Origin: Ditylenchus dipsaci
Lineage: Eukaryota; Nematoda; Chromadorea; Rhabditida; Anguinidae
Reading direction: 5' to 3'
Length of the DNA stretch: 64,000 nt
Assembly: GCA_004194705.1 (NCBI GenBank)
Contig: SADC01000845.1
Span: 124,001 to 188,000 of the forward strand
Made by a program: the position numbers and the translations under genes. The notes beneath the pieces were generated by a model. That model was not told where the DNA came from. It searched no databases and worked only from the letters and a program-made list of their open reading frames with translations. Position 1 is the first letter of the stretch; the number at the start of each line of letters is the position of its first letter. This document shows positions 1 to 10,830 of this stretch, piece after piece.

Positions 1-955
1 AAAATTCAAAACACTTATTCCCACGTATAATGTATGATGCTGTTGTCTCTTTAGTGAAATAAATTATTGTTACGTGCGATTCGAACTAAAGGTGTAGTAG
101 TCCTCTCGGAGGGGAGGAAACTTTATATACGCATCGCCCAGGGTAGATGGTTCAAATCCACCTAGGTGCACATTTTGTTGTTTTTTACAAGGTTACAACT
201 TACTACTAGGGTCAAGAACTATCGAGAAACCGATTGAAATTATTCTCAGCACGGCTTAACTGTCAGAAATGCCCTAATTTTGGATTTCATGCGAATGACA
301 ATCTGTGTAGGATTGCATGGAATCAGTAATGGTTGGATGTTTTTTGAATTCTAGATCTGTCCAGATATTACTTTTTTTCCTCTGTTTGATGGCTCTAATG
401 AAAGCCTAGAGTCTTGGCCATATTTAGTGCATAAACACATGTGACTTGTAAAAAAATGTCAGTAAATATTAATCAACCAGTCAAATAAAAAGCCAAAAGG
501 ACATCCGTTTAGGTTGGAGAATGTCACTACAAATTTTTTTAATCATACACTAAGTGAAGTGGATATATATTTTTAACCCTGGATGTATACTCAATGAAGA
601 TGTGGGAAAATCTGCCAACCACGTGAAGTAGATGTCCACTTCACCAGTGGATACTAACTTTGTTGAGTTGGTGCACTTTATTCTCTTATTTAGTTTCAAT
701 CAAGAAATAATTACTAACATCTAATCTGAATAGTTAGCCCCGAAAAATAAGAGCAACCGAACCGAAGCTGTTTACAGTCTTTTTGGTTGATTCGACTTCG
801 TCGGTCACGATTAGTTGTTAATAACACCCACCTGGACAATGTCCGGGCGCCGATTGTACGTGTAAAGGAAAGAACCGGTTTTTTTGTAGGGATCTAAATT
901 AAAACTACCGTATCTTCTATCTATCTGTATTTACTAAAGCGCCATTTTCGTCGTC
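1..955. other. gene-free stretch, no gene recognised
   Basis: I see no conserved coding segment here. The sequence is AT-rich with scattered stops in all frames. A B-box-like motif near 150-160 (GGTTCAAATCC) is not accompanied by a convincing cloverleaf. Confidence 0.5.
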
Positions 956-1617
956 GTCGGGACCAGTGTTGTGACTTGGCTGAAAATTTTCCTCTCCTCT
1001 TCCTCATTCCTCATCGCCTCTAGAAATTTTCCTTTCCTTATCCTCTTCCTCGTCGCGTCTAAAATTCTTTCCTCTCCTCAGTCCTCTTCCTCTGAGGAAC
1101 ACTTTTTCCTTCCTCATTCCTCTAAATTTTCCTCATACGCTTTTCAGAAAGAGCGAAACTGCAACTATTCTACGCCTGGCGATGGAAAGGTCTCAAAAGG
1201 AGGTTTGTTCGACTACTTCAAGGACACAACCACAAAGACTCCTACTTCGACGCAATGTACCCCAGCGGACAGTCTCAATTGATGGGTGCGCGCCGTTTCC
1301 TCGAAAGTTCATTTCCGAAAAGTTCGTTTACGAATATTGTTTAATCCACAAAAATCTGTCCCGACATGAATGTTTGGTTGCTCCCGTTGAATTGATCCTC
1401 CCAATTTGTAGGGTTCGAATCCCAGTGGTAGCAAAAGCTTTTTCTTTGCTGAAATATTTTCTTTGCTTAACTTTTCTTTGCTGAAATATTTTTAGGGACC
1501 AGTAGTATTGAGGTGGTAACACAGAGAAAGATGTACTCAGGTGGTAGTACCAAAATTACGTTTAGCAAGATTTACGAAAACTGTAAAAATAACATCAAAA
1601 CGTTATTTTACTACTCA

Positions 1618-2178
1618 CGGCTTTTCAAAACGCCCGAAAGTGTGTCATTTAGCTTTTAGACGCGTATGCATGGCGCAGTGGTAAAGCTCTTCGTCACACC
1701 ATTTACATAGCAAAATAGGCTTTTTCCTCGGGGTCACGAGTTCGATCCCACCCTCTGGTACATCCAATTTTTCACAAAAAAAATTTTGCAATTTTTTATT
1801 CACCCACTCGATTTAAAATCGAAAAGTAGACATAGGTCATAGAGATCAGATTTTTAGCTTTTCTTATAAAATTTTGAGTACAGGCCCAATGAAAGTCCAG
1901 AATTTATGTCAAATACAAGGCAAAAGTTGAAAAGCAACTTCTTTTGTATAAGGTTTGCGAGGTTTGTATTTCAGAAGGTGAGTTATACACCAAAAGAAAG
2001 CTGAGAATCTTCCCTTGCAGAAAATACAGATCGAATTTTCAAAATACAGATTTTATAAAACTAAAAGCCATTTCAAGTCTAAAACACGTTTTTTCTAGTC
2101 AAATTTGAGGAGTTTTTTAATTTCCGCGAAATTCGCTGAAAAGCTAAATGACACACTTTCGGGCGTTTTGAAAAGCCG
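1618..2178. mobile_element. MITE with about 45-bp terminal inverted repeats, nested in the hAT element
   Basis: The left end (CGGCTTTTCAAAACGCCCGA, continuing to about 1660) is repeated in inverse orientation at about 2134-2178. There is no coding capacity. A tRNA-like segment with A-box and B-box motifs lies just inside the left terminus. Confidence 0.75.
1664..1763 (+). other. tRNA-like segment (pseudo-tRNA or SINE head)
   Basis: It has an A-box-like TGGCGCAGTGGTA at 1671-1683 and a B-box-like GAGTTCGATCC at 1738-1748. The T-arm and acceptor stems do not pair well and the anticodon region is too long, so I do not call a functional tRNA. A pol III promoter relic is the simplest reading. Confidence 0.4.
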
Positions 2179-3479
2179 GGCTACTGTCAAACCATGTTTA
2201 GAACGCTTTAATTAGTGCAGAAAACAAACTTTGGAACAGTAAAATATGTCCCTTCCAATAGTAATCCGGTGCTGCAGACACCAAAAATACTTCTTAGGGA
2301 TCTCCTCAGAGGGGGGTGAATCCAACCCTTATTTGTAGAAAGGGAATAAGAGAAGTAGGTTTATTTAGCTAAATGGGAGCAAACAAAATACAGCTAGCTC
2401 GTAAGAACACAATGATAATAAATTGTGAAAAATGGCTAATGCCATTTTCCACTACAAACTACAACAATACAATACATATATCTCCGCGGAGATCTAGCAA
2501 TGGGGTGGGTGGGCAATAGGGGCACACAACAATAGATGGTGATAATGTGGTGGGGTGATGAGCGGCTAGCAAGCACATAGGGCAAATATACACATAGAGG
2601 GGGATAAGCTAGCCGCTGGGAGAGAGTCTGGAATGTGGTTGGTGGTGGGCAAATTGCCCTTCGACCCGATCGGCTCTCCTCGGAGAGAAACTAAATAAGC
2701 AACTAAAATTACCTAATCTCTACAGAACCCAAAAACGTAAAAACTTTGATCCAAGTGGACGACCGCTTGGTTGGTTGGTACATGGGACATCCAGCAAAAC
2801 CACGGTCAGTTCATAGAAAAAATGTTTGAACTAACAAATATATGCCTACCCTTAACCTAATGCTTTTCCTAAGTTAGACAATAGATGGGATGAAAAGTGA
2901 AAAAAATCCCATATTTACCTACGGGCCACAAATAAGGTGGGGCCCAAGGAGGTAAACCTGGACTTTATTGACTGAAGGCTCAGTTTTGAGGAAAATTTTT
3001 GTCTTCCTCATTGTCTCAAAAAAAATTCTCTCCTCTTCCTCTTCCTCATCGCTCTAAAAAAGTTTTCCTCTTCCTCATTCCTCTTCCTCTGAGGAGAGGA
3101 AGAGGAGAGGAATGAGGAATGAGGATGAGGAAGTCACAACACTGGTCGGGACGCGAATAGTTTTTTTGACTTGAACATCTAATATTATTTTAATTTTTCA
3201 AGTTTTTTTGAAAAAACGCTCTGTTACGTTGTAGCGCAAAATATAGTTCGCAATAACATCAAATTTGATGCTGAGCATCAAAATTCAAATTTTTGAGTTT
3301 GAAAATATGAGCATCAAAATAACATCCAAATAGCATCAAAAATTTTGATGCTATTTTGATGCTGTTTTGATGCTCTTGAGAGAAGCCCTTTCTTGTTGAT
3401 TTTTTTACTGATTGGTGTTAGAGACTCACTTTTTAGTTGGCTTTCATGTTTTGTAATTATTGTAGTTAATTTTAGAATA

Positions 3480-4224
3480 TGGATGGTCTAGAAGAAGAAG
3501 TTTCGAGTACTCCGAAAAAGGAAGACGTACAAAAGTTCGTCAAGGTTAGCCTAGGACATTTTTAATTTAGGTTTTCAGGTGGTTTTCGACAATATTAAGC
3601 ATTCAGTTCTTTGAATGGTCTCAGTGAGCAGGTGCCACACTTTCGTCAGGCTCTTGTTATGATCATTGATTTAGAATCAGGTAGGCATGCCTTTTTGTTT
3701 GTAATTTGTTGTAAAAAACATTTTGGATGACGGATACGAGGAAAAGCAATCAGATTTGGTGGGTCAGGCAGCCGAAATGCTTATGGTCTCATTCACGCTC
3801 GCTACATTCTGACTAATCGCGTTATCCAGCAGGGGTCGACAAGTGGAAGAATGAAGAGTTTTGAACCTGCCAAGAATCTATTGTGAGAACCAAGCTATGT
3901 TGCCTATCGGTATGCGTTTTTTGCATTTCCGCACAATCTTTGTGCGTTTCAGTTTTTAATGCTTTCTTTGCTTTCAGAGCTCTCTGATGTTGCTGGTCAA
4001 GCTATGGCTCGAGTCTACTTCCCTTGCGTTGCAACGTCTGCATTCCACATTTTTCTAAGCATCATGTTTTTTTCAAAAGGCGCTTCTGGGGGGAAATTGA
4101 GTGGCATGGATCACACTTATCAGTTTCTGGGCAACAGCATCATCCTCCGTACGACAAAATGTATTTCTCTGACGTTAAGTTTGGATTATTGTGGTTGTTC
4201 TCCTCAGTAATTTGTTGCAAATAG
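3480..4224 (+). pseudogene. casein kinase 2 regulatory subunit beta, decayed intron-bearing copy
   Basis: Conceptual pieces in order match the CK2-beta family: LNGLSEQVPHFRQAL (near 3610-3650); QSDLVGQAAEML then YGLIHARYILTNRVIQQ (about 3749-3830, different frames); PRIYCENQAMLPIG (about 3867-3910); LSDVAGQAMARVY and a partial zinc-binding region (3974-4100). CK2-beta is the regulatory subunit of the tetrameric CK2 kinase. The reading frame changes several times and stops occur, and the C-terminal zinc-ribbon and docking region is barely recognisable, so this is not a working gene as given. Small intron-like gaps (about 3544-3580, 3681-3725, 3911-3978) sit between pieces, so it is a genomic rather than a processed copy. 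It lies just inside the left arm of the 3239-8040 composite. Confidence 0.75.
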
Positions 4225-4918
4225 ATATGTATCTGGACTTTTTGTGTAGTATTAGTTTTCTTGTAATCAGTCATGGAATCGAAATTGTGAGTTCTGCAGA
4301 GGTGCGTGACACACGAAATTAATGTATGTGGAGACTGGTAGAGTTGAAAAGCCTGGAGTCACCCAAAAATTAGTTTTTGTTAGATTACCTATCTTGGTTT
4401 AGCTCAGGACCGTAGCAAATATCGATTTAGCAATTAGAATTTAGAGTTTAGCATGCTAAAGTCTAAACTCTAAATTGGCGGAAAATTAGTGGTAGCAAAT
4501 ATCGCTGTCTAAATTCCACTTTAAAAGTAGTGTCTAAATATTTAGAGTTTTGGTAGCAAATATAATTAGACTCTAAAAAGTAGACTCTACTTTTTTAGAC
4601 CTCTACTTTTCGCAGCAAATATCGAGTCTAAATTCCACTTTTGGTAGCAAATATACGCACTAAACTCTAAATTTTACAGTAAAAAAGTGGGGCGGTAGGG
4701 GGCTGTCTAAATTTATTTAGACTCAACTTCTTGCTGTTTTCGGTCTATTTTTTATCTTGTTGACCTAATTTTTGATATTTATGTTCCTATACCAACTTTC
4801 ATCATCGCTCTTTCTTCCTGTCATATTTGTTTTCCCGTAGCTCGCGTATTTTTTCGACGAAAAAATGATTTATAAAATAACCATTTAGAAGCTCTTCTCG
4901 CTATGAACGCAAGCCTGC

Positions 4919-5558
4919 GTGAACAAAAGCCGTTTCAGTCCGGATATCTCTGCAAAGTTGTCAGCGTTGTTGTCCGATTCGTTTTCTCTCCTGTTCCCGT
5001 CGTCGCGCTCGGCCGAGGCTCAATCGAAATCAAACAAGGAGTGGGAGGAGGTGACGTCAAAGCTTAACAGGGCCTTCGTGGATAAATCGGTCAGCTTCAG
5101 TAGCGATCAGGTCAAGAAGCACTGGGCGTATCTAAAAAGCAAAGCGAAGGAGGTGAGCTCGAGCAAAAAAGTAGGCTGTTTCTATATCTGTCCTGTAATT
5201 GGTTTGTTTATTGCTATTTAGACATGCTAGGGGAACTGGTGGAGGCAAACTTTTGGCTGAGGATAGATTGAAGGACGTTATCGAGCTCTACGAAGATTCG
5301 CCTGCTTTCTGTGGAATCGCGGAGGGGAAAAAGTCGACTATTGCCATGCAGGTTGGCTTTTGTTGTGATCTTTTTGGAACATCATCTCTAGCAACCACTG
5401 ATTTAGGGTACGGTTTTTGATGGGCCGAAGTGTGTCAAGCGCAAATTTCCTTCCTCGATACGCCTACTCCATCAAAGCGTGTCAAGAGTGAAGGTGATGA
5501 TCTTATCAAGCTGCAAAAGGGGGTTTGCTCAAACAAAGCCGAGTTGCTGATCGATTGA
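4919..5558 (+). CDS. Myb/SANT-like DNA-binding protein, transposon-associated (damaged)
   Basis: The N-terminal about 80 residues form a Myb/SANT or zeste-type DNA-binding domain: aromatic and helix positions include NKEWEEVTSKLN and QVKKHWAYLKSKAKE. After a small intron (about 5171-5221) comes the TGGG turn usual in this family, then LLAEDRLKDVIELYEDSP. A third exon from about 5407 gives a basic tail (PSKRVK). The frame drops by one base at the exon 1/2 junction (AAAAAA at 5165-5170) and again near 5456; the only nearby ATG (4903) is one base out of frame. The TGA at 5556-5558 lies just upstream of the hAT insertion, and the same frame continues (KVIERQELFRRLD) if the hAT is removed. The role is probably binding of element ends. 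Confidence 0.5.
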
Positions 5559-5564
5559 AAGGTG

Positions 5565-6812
5565 ATTGAAAGTAAAGGATCGTTTTTGCCTTTTACCGAT
5601 ATAACGATACGATATTTTTAGGCAAACTTCAGACCGATCAATATAACGATACGATATTTTTAGGCCAACTTCAGACCGATCGATATAACGATACGATATT
5701 TTTTTCGCCAACGATATATCGCGATATTTTACGATATTTTTTCGAAGCATTTATTCAACTCAATAAACATCACAATCAACAAACATAGTACTCAAAACCT
5801 AACAAAGGAAGGTTTTTGTTCAAGAAGATCAAAATTTCAGCGTTTCCTGCCTTTAATCTTGACCTTCTGTAGTCGAAGACATCCCTCGCAACGGAAAAAA
5901 GCTGCTCACTTGGTTGGCTTGTTGCGGGAGCTGAAAAAAAGCGTTGCGCGATCTTGGCCAAGATTGGACAAGTTTTTTCATTTCTCTAAAGAAAAAGCAG
6001 CTAAATTAGAAATCAAAAATGTAAACCGACCTTGTAAGATTTTATCTCGGCCATAGATTCGCTGGACTGCTGTGCTTCGGATTCTTCCCTGTGCCTGAAC
6101 AGATTGGCATGCTTGCTGAAGAAGAAATTTGTTCGTTTTGAAGGTGTAGATGCACCTAAATGCACTTCTAAACAAACAGTAAGCTCACGAATATTCGATT
6201 AGAACAAACCTGAATTGCTGGCTGGCACTTCAGTTTCCTCTCACATTCTTCTTGAATCCACGACGCAATAACCAATAAGCGAAGTTACCTTTTTCATGCA
6301 TCACAAACTTAGTCAATCCTTGCTGTAGTCCTTTTTCCTTTGACTTCTCGGCCTCTCCATTTCTTCCAGTTTCTTTTTATATTTTCGGATGCTTCGAAAG
6401 ATGGGGCTTTACATTTGCAGGTCCTGCATTGCTCGTCTTAATATTGGCTTGTCACGAATTGCACTTTGCTTCACTTGCCTATGTTTTCGTCAAGAAAAAC
6501 CCACTTGCATCTTCGTCTTCGAGTACAATTTTTCAAACTAGGCTCATTCTGAGACAGAAAAAATGTGAAAAGTTTTGACAAGAAAGCAAAAAAGACACAG
6601 AAGTTGAATCACCACAAGCACAATTTTCCAAAAAAAAATCTAACGAAATTGAAAAACGGGTGTACGATATTTTTCGTGTGAACGATACGATAAACGATAT
6701 TTTTCGTTTCCAACGATCGATATAACGATACGATGTTTTTGGCGCTATTCTAGAACGATCGATACGATATAACGATACGATATATCGTATCGACGGGACC
6801 TCTAATTGAAAG
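5565..6812 (-). mobile_element. hAT element with 8-bp target duplication and hATC fragment
   Basis: The element spans 5573-6804 and is flanked by 8-bp direct repeats ATTGAAAG at 5565-5572 and 6805-6812. The right end reads TAGAGGTCCCGTCG outward. Both ends are packed with AACGATACGATA subterminal repeats. On the minus strand 5776-5994 encodes the C-terminal hAT dimerisation domain: CPILAKIAQRFFSAPATS, then PSEQLFSVARDVFDYRRSRL and IFLNKNLPLL. The rest of the transposase (BED finger, DDE core) is missing or unrecognisable, so this is a deletion derivative. Confidence 0.85.
5776..5994 (-). pseudogene. hAT transposase C-terminal (hATC) fragment
   Basis: About 70 intact codons ending in a stop next to 5776 match the hAT family dimerisation domain, including the P-A-T-S, S-E-x-x-F-S, RSRL and FLxKNLP signatures. 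The upstream part has no matching catalytic core. It is the internal relic of the hAT element at 5573-6804. Confidence 0.85.
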
Positions 6813-7302
6813 GCAGGAATTGTTTCGACGTTTAGACTAGATATTTATAGAAGAGATGTTTTTGGTGAACATGAACTTGTTGATTGGTGATTGAAAATAA
6901 CAAAGAGGAAGAAACATTAGATCGCGATATTTGCTACGACTAAATATTTAGAGTTTAGCATCCCACTTGCTAAAGGCTAAAGTCTAATTCGATATTTGCT
7001 ACGAGTAAATATTTAGAGTTTGGCCAGCTAAATTCTACTTCTTTATATGCTACCGAGAAAGTAGCCTCTAAATATTTAGAGTTTAGATTTCTATATTTGC
7101 TACCGATTTGCCACTTTTATTTAGTGACTAAATATTTAGACACTAAATCGATATTTGCTACGGGTCCAGATTGTAGTTAGAAAGATGGTTTGTTAGACCA
7201 TTTCACATTGCTACCCAAGATTCGCTTACACTTGGTGAAAATCCGTCTGTACTTGGTTAGATACCTCAGACCTAGATACGAGTAGTTAAATCTTTTAGTC
7301 AC

Positions 7303-7604
7303 ACGGTCGACTCACTATATAGTGGGCCTCTATATAAGGACAAAAATTTGTTTTTGTTGGTTTTCATTTAAATTAACTGAAGAGCACTCTCTATATAAAA
7401 GACAAAAATTTATAAACGCTCCACACAGGGGACAAATGGCTGAAAATCTCAAAAATTGTGTATTAAAAATGGTCTCAGATACGCAAAATTTAAATATTGC
7501 GGCTGCAAAGCCGCCACGATACTAAAAATTGCCATTTTTAAGCCAGTTTATTTAAGGGACGGTAAGCCCGGTCCCTACGTGTCACTTATATAGAGAGTCG
7601 ACTG
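7303..7604. mobile_element. pogo/Tigger-like MITE
   Basis: The left end (GGTCGACTCACTATATAG) and the right end (CTATATAGAGAGTCGACTG at the TA of 7604-7606) are inverted copies. The internal address repeat is TATATAAGGAC or TATAAAAGAC. There is no coding sequence. Confidence 0.65.
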
Positions 7605-8479
7605 TAATGATAAGCAAAAGTTAAAAAAATTGTATTAGAAGAATCCTTGAAGATCCAGAATATGCTTGAGTATTGCTTTTTCCATGAGAAAGAGACCCTA
7701 AAGGCACTGGTGAGAGACTGTTACAGTACATCAAGTTGTTAGAACAGGATGGTAAGGATTAAATCACTAAATAAGATGTTAAAATGTACTAGAAAGTGAA
7801 TTTTCTGAGAGCATCAAAAAAGTATCCAAAGAGCATCAGAATAGCATCAAAATGTTTGCCGCTACTTGGATATACCCCCCCCCCAAAGCAACTTTTTGAT
7901 TTGCGTCTTTTGTTAGGGGCGTATATGCAAGTAGGGTCAAATTTTCGATGCTATTTTGATGTTTATTTCAAAAACAAAACGCCAATCCATTTTGATGCTC
8001 AGCATCAAATTTGATGTTATTGCGAACTATATCGCAGAATCTCAGCTACCTTTAAAAAAACAGTTTGGCTTGATATCATGCTCCGTTAGATCTGGCTATC
8101 GATTTTAAGTTTGGTACTCACCCAAAAATTCACGGAAAAAACCGGTATTTTTTTACAAATAACGTTATAAATTTGTATATTTATAGAACTTTTTTAAAAA
8201 GCGCTCTGTCAAGTTGTAGCGCAGAATCTTAGCTATCTTTTAGTAAACAGTTCACGCTGAGATCATGCTCCATTGGGGTGGCTATTCATTTTAAGGTAAC
8301 AAGTGGGGTACTTAGGCGGGGTAACTGGGTGGTGTTACAGAAGTTACGAGGCTTTGCAACTTATATAAATAACCACTTAGTGGTGCTCAGTTGAAAATAC
8401 CCAAGGCGTGGCGCTCAGTTGGTGGTACACAGGCGGGGGTACCGAGGTGGTAGTACACAGCACAGCAAATTTTAATCCA

Positions 8480-9215
8480 GTGGTACACCACAAAGTGCCA
8501 GTAGAATGCCACAAAATTACCTCTGGAATGCCAGAAAGTCGTTCAATCCAGTAATCCAGTGGTATTCCACTGGATTACCACTGGATTAGACAGAATCCAG
8601 TGTATATCCAGTGGAGTACCACTGGATTCAGATAGAGTCCAGTGGTAATCCACTGGTTACCGCTGGATCGAATAACTAAGTAGTATTCCAGTGGCACTCA
8701 GTGGTTTTCCACTGGCACTTAGTGGTTTTCCACCGGCACTTTGTGGCTTACCACTGGACTATCCGACAGACTTCGAATAAATTTATTTTCTTGGTTATAG
8801 GTGACTTATAAACATGATATTTATCATATGGTCTACAGTCTGTGCAATACTTCTGCATCTTTTTCAAATATCATTCCAAAAATAATAAGGAGCCATCATG
8901 AAGAGGCTAACAATATGCAGAAAAAATCAAAATGTTGTTTAACAAGTACAATTTTATCTCACTTATTCATACACCCATACATCCCATACTGAATTGCCAG
9001 TGGAAGTCCACCAAATTGCCAGTGGTATTCCATCGAATTGCCACTGGAAGTCCAGGGAATTGCCAGTGGAATCCACGAATTACCCAAATCGCCACTGGTA
9101 CGCCACCAAATTGCCAGTGGCACACCACCAAATTGCCAGACGCAGGCGATGGGACACTACTGGTAATTTGGTGGACTGCCACTGGCAATTAGCTGGACTC
9201 CCACTGGATTAAATT
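8480..9215. repeat. palindromic CCAGTGG minisatellite (two blocks)
   Basis: Blocks at about 8480-8755 and 8995-9215 consist of irregularly spaced CCAGTGG and its complement CCACTGG, separated by 5-15 bp (for example CCACTGGATTACCACTGG). The spacing is not constant, so it is a degenerate cluster of self-complementary motifs rather than a clean tandem array. Confidence 0.8.
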
Positions 9216-9282
9216 TGCCGTGAGGATGAGATGTCCAGGAGAGGAGTGCTCAGATAGGGGTGGCCAGAAGGGGTGTACGGTC

Positions 9283-9675
9283 AGTTCGAAACGGTTTTTT
9301 TCAAAATTTTTCATACTTTTTGAACAAAAGTTTTTATTTCAGCAAAAAAGTTTTTCTGAAGTCCCTAGTGGTCGAAATTCTTTCAGGAATCCAAATAAAA
9401 AAACATAATTTCAAAAAATGCTTGTGTGCTGAGATATGACTTGAAGTTGGAGTGCTAATATGCCACCTTTCAACTTTGGGTCATATCTCAGCGCACAAGC
9501 ATTTTTTTGAAATTCTGCTCTTTTATACGGATTCCTGAGGAAATTTCGGCAACTAAGGGACATCAGAAATAACTTTTTTGCTGAAATAAGAACTTTTGTT
9601 TAAAAAAGTATGAAATTTTTGAAAAAAACCGTTTCGAACTAACCGTTTCGAACTGACACCGTTTCGAACTGACCT
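9283..9675. mobile_element. near-perfect palindromic MITE, about 390 bp
   Basis: The ends are inverted copies of GGTCAGTTCGAAACGG. The arms stay complementary through blocks such as ACAAAAGTTTTTATTTCAGC and CAAAAAATGCTTGTG to a centre near 9460. No coding potential was found. Confidence 0.75.
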
Positions 9676-9692
9676 AACCCGACAGAAGGGTA

Positions 9693-9948
9693 CCGTATAT
9701 TCTCGATTAGAAGGCCCTCTCTAATAGAAGGCCCTCTCTAATAGAAGGCCCCCTTGAGGACCTATATATCAGCATAGAAAAGAAATTCGCAAATCTGTTT
9801 TTCGCGTTTTCTTAGTTAGCACGAGCTCACCTGATTCCACTTTTAAAATTTTGGTTGAGCACCCAAAAATCTCAAAATCGAAATTTTTTTTCCGACTTTT
9901 TTAGGGTGAAAAATAGAAGGCCTGGGCCTTCTAATAGAGAATATACGG
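9693..9948. mobile_element. CCGTAT-family MITE, AGAAGGCC subtype
   Basis: It is flanked by TA (9691-9692, 9949-9950). The ends are CCGTATATTCTCGATTAG and its inverse. Directly inside are three copies of AATAGAAGGCCC on the left and two on the right. A half-copy of the same subtype occurs at 41037. Confidence 0.8.
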
Positions 9949-9950
9949 TA

Positions 9951-10640
9951 TACCCAGGAGGGAGGTACTCAGATAGGGATGTCCAACAAGGGATACCTAG
10001 GATAGTGGTGGCGCTCAGTTGGTGGTACCTCGGTGGGGGTACCCAAGCAGGGTATCCAGGTGTGGCGCCCAGTGAGTGGTGCTCAGATAGAACTATCATG
10101 TGGGAGTACCCAGGTGTAGCTACTCAGGTGGTAGTGACCCACGAGTTGGAGCTCAGCTAGGGATACCCAGATAGGGGTATCGAGGGGGTGGCGCCCAGTT
10201 AGTACTTCCAAATAGAGATATCAGATGGATGTACCTAGGTAGAGGTACCCAGGCGGTAGAACTCAGGGGTGGCGCCCAGGTGAATGTAACGAGGGGTGAC
10301 GTCTATAGGGTGGTACCAAGGTGCGGTGCCCAGGTGTTGCTACTAAGTAGGGTGTGCCCAGCGGTGGCAGTTAGGTGGGTAAACCACCTGGGAGTTTGCG
10401 GGTGGTGGCATACAGGTGGGGTTAGCTACGTGAGAGTACTCTGGTGGTGGCCTCTAGGTCATGGTACCAGGTAGGTAGTGGTAGTAGTTAGGAGGTAGTG
10501 TTCAGGTAGTGGTATATATGATCCCAACTGGAGTACCCAGGTGGAAGTGCCCAGATGTTAGTACCTATATGGTGGAAGCAACATGGTGGTCCCTCAATGG
10601 TAGATGTGATGATGGTGATACCCAGGTTATGCTGATCATT
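9951..10640. repeat. degenerate GGTACCCAGGTGGT minisatellite
   Basis: About 690 bp of loosely repeated units around GTACCCAGGTGG and GGTGGTG with variable spacing. The unit core GGTACC is itself palindromic. Related blocks lie at 8300-8460, 23995-24310 (opposite strand) and 59690-59840. Open frames through it are by-products of the repeat. Confidence 0.75.
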
Positions 10641-10680
10641 TTGTTTTGCGCCGCGTAGCGGGGCGGCGCCTTCTAGTTTT

Positions 10681-10830
10681 CTATATTAATACCCCACTCT
10701 CTAATAAACCCCACCCCTCTTTTTTTTGACTAGGATTCAGAGATAGGGGCCATTTTCGATTTAAAATTTCGAGATTTTTCCGAGGTTGAAAAATAAACCC
10801 CAATGGGGTTTAATAGAGAAAATATGGTAT
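10681..10830. mobile_element. CCGTAT-family MITE, AATAAACCCC subtype (worn)
   Basis: The left side carries CTCTAATAAACCCC and the right side the inverse GGGGTTTAATAGAGAAAATA followed by TGGTA, a worn ATACGGTA end. It is short and non-coding. Confidence 0.55.

Larger units (their letters stand above)
956..3152. mobile_element. hAT-type DNA transposon remnant with 8-bp target duplication
   Basis: The element runs from 964 to 3144. Its termini are inverted copies of CAGTGTTGTGACTT and it is flanked by perfect 8-bp direct repeats GTCGGGAC at 956-963 and 3145-3152. An 8-bp duplication with CAG-type ends is typical of the hAT superfamily (family knowledge). Just inside both ends are pyrimidine-rich arrays of CCTCTTCCTC-like units (about 985-1130 and 3000-3125 in inverted orientation), probably subterminal transposase-binding repeats. 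No transposase is visible inside. The interior carries at least one further inverted-repeat element (1618-2178), so this is a non-autonomous, nested copy. Confidence 0.8.
4407..7167. mobile_element. 2.76 kb terminal-inverted-repeat element carrying a Myb/SANT-like gene
   Basis: The termini are inverted copies of GGACC(C)GTAGCAAATATCG (4407 onward, ending 7167). Subterminal blocks of TTTAGAGTTTAGC and GTAGCAAATATCG repeats occur at 4407-4680 and, inverted, at 6920-7167. The interior holds a Myb/SANT-like reading frame and a hAT insertion. A Myb/SANT partner protein is typical of PIF/Harbinger elements, but no DDE transposase is visible, so the superfamily is uncertain. Confidence 0.65.
3239..8040. 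mobile_element. 4.8 kb composite bounded by inverted repeats of GATGC-type tandem units
   Basis: The left arm (about 3239-3385) reads ATATAGTTCGCAATAACATC followed by several GATGCTATTTTGATGC-like units. The right arm (about 7800-8040) is the inverted counterpart, ending GATGTTATTGCGAACTATAT. Between the arms lie a decayed CK2-beta copy, a second inverted-repeat element with a Myb/SANT gene (4407-7167), a hAT copy inside that, and a pogo-like MITE (7303-7604). I could not define a target duplication. The repeat-built ends and captured gene resemble Mutator or foldback elements, which is inference. Confidence 0.6.

Noticed and set aside
1345..1435. tRNA gene suggested by GGGTTCGAATCCC near 1410-1423
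   Set aside because: No matching acceptor or D-arm at the right spacing; it lies inside the hAT element and can only be a relic.
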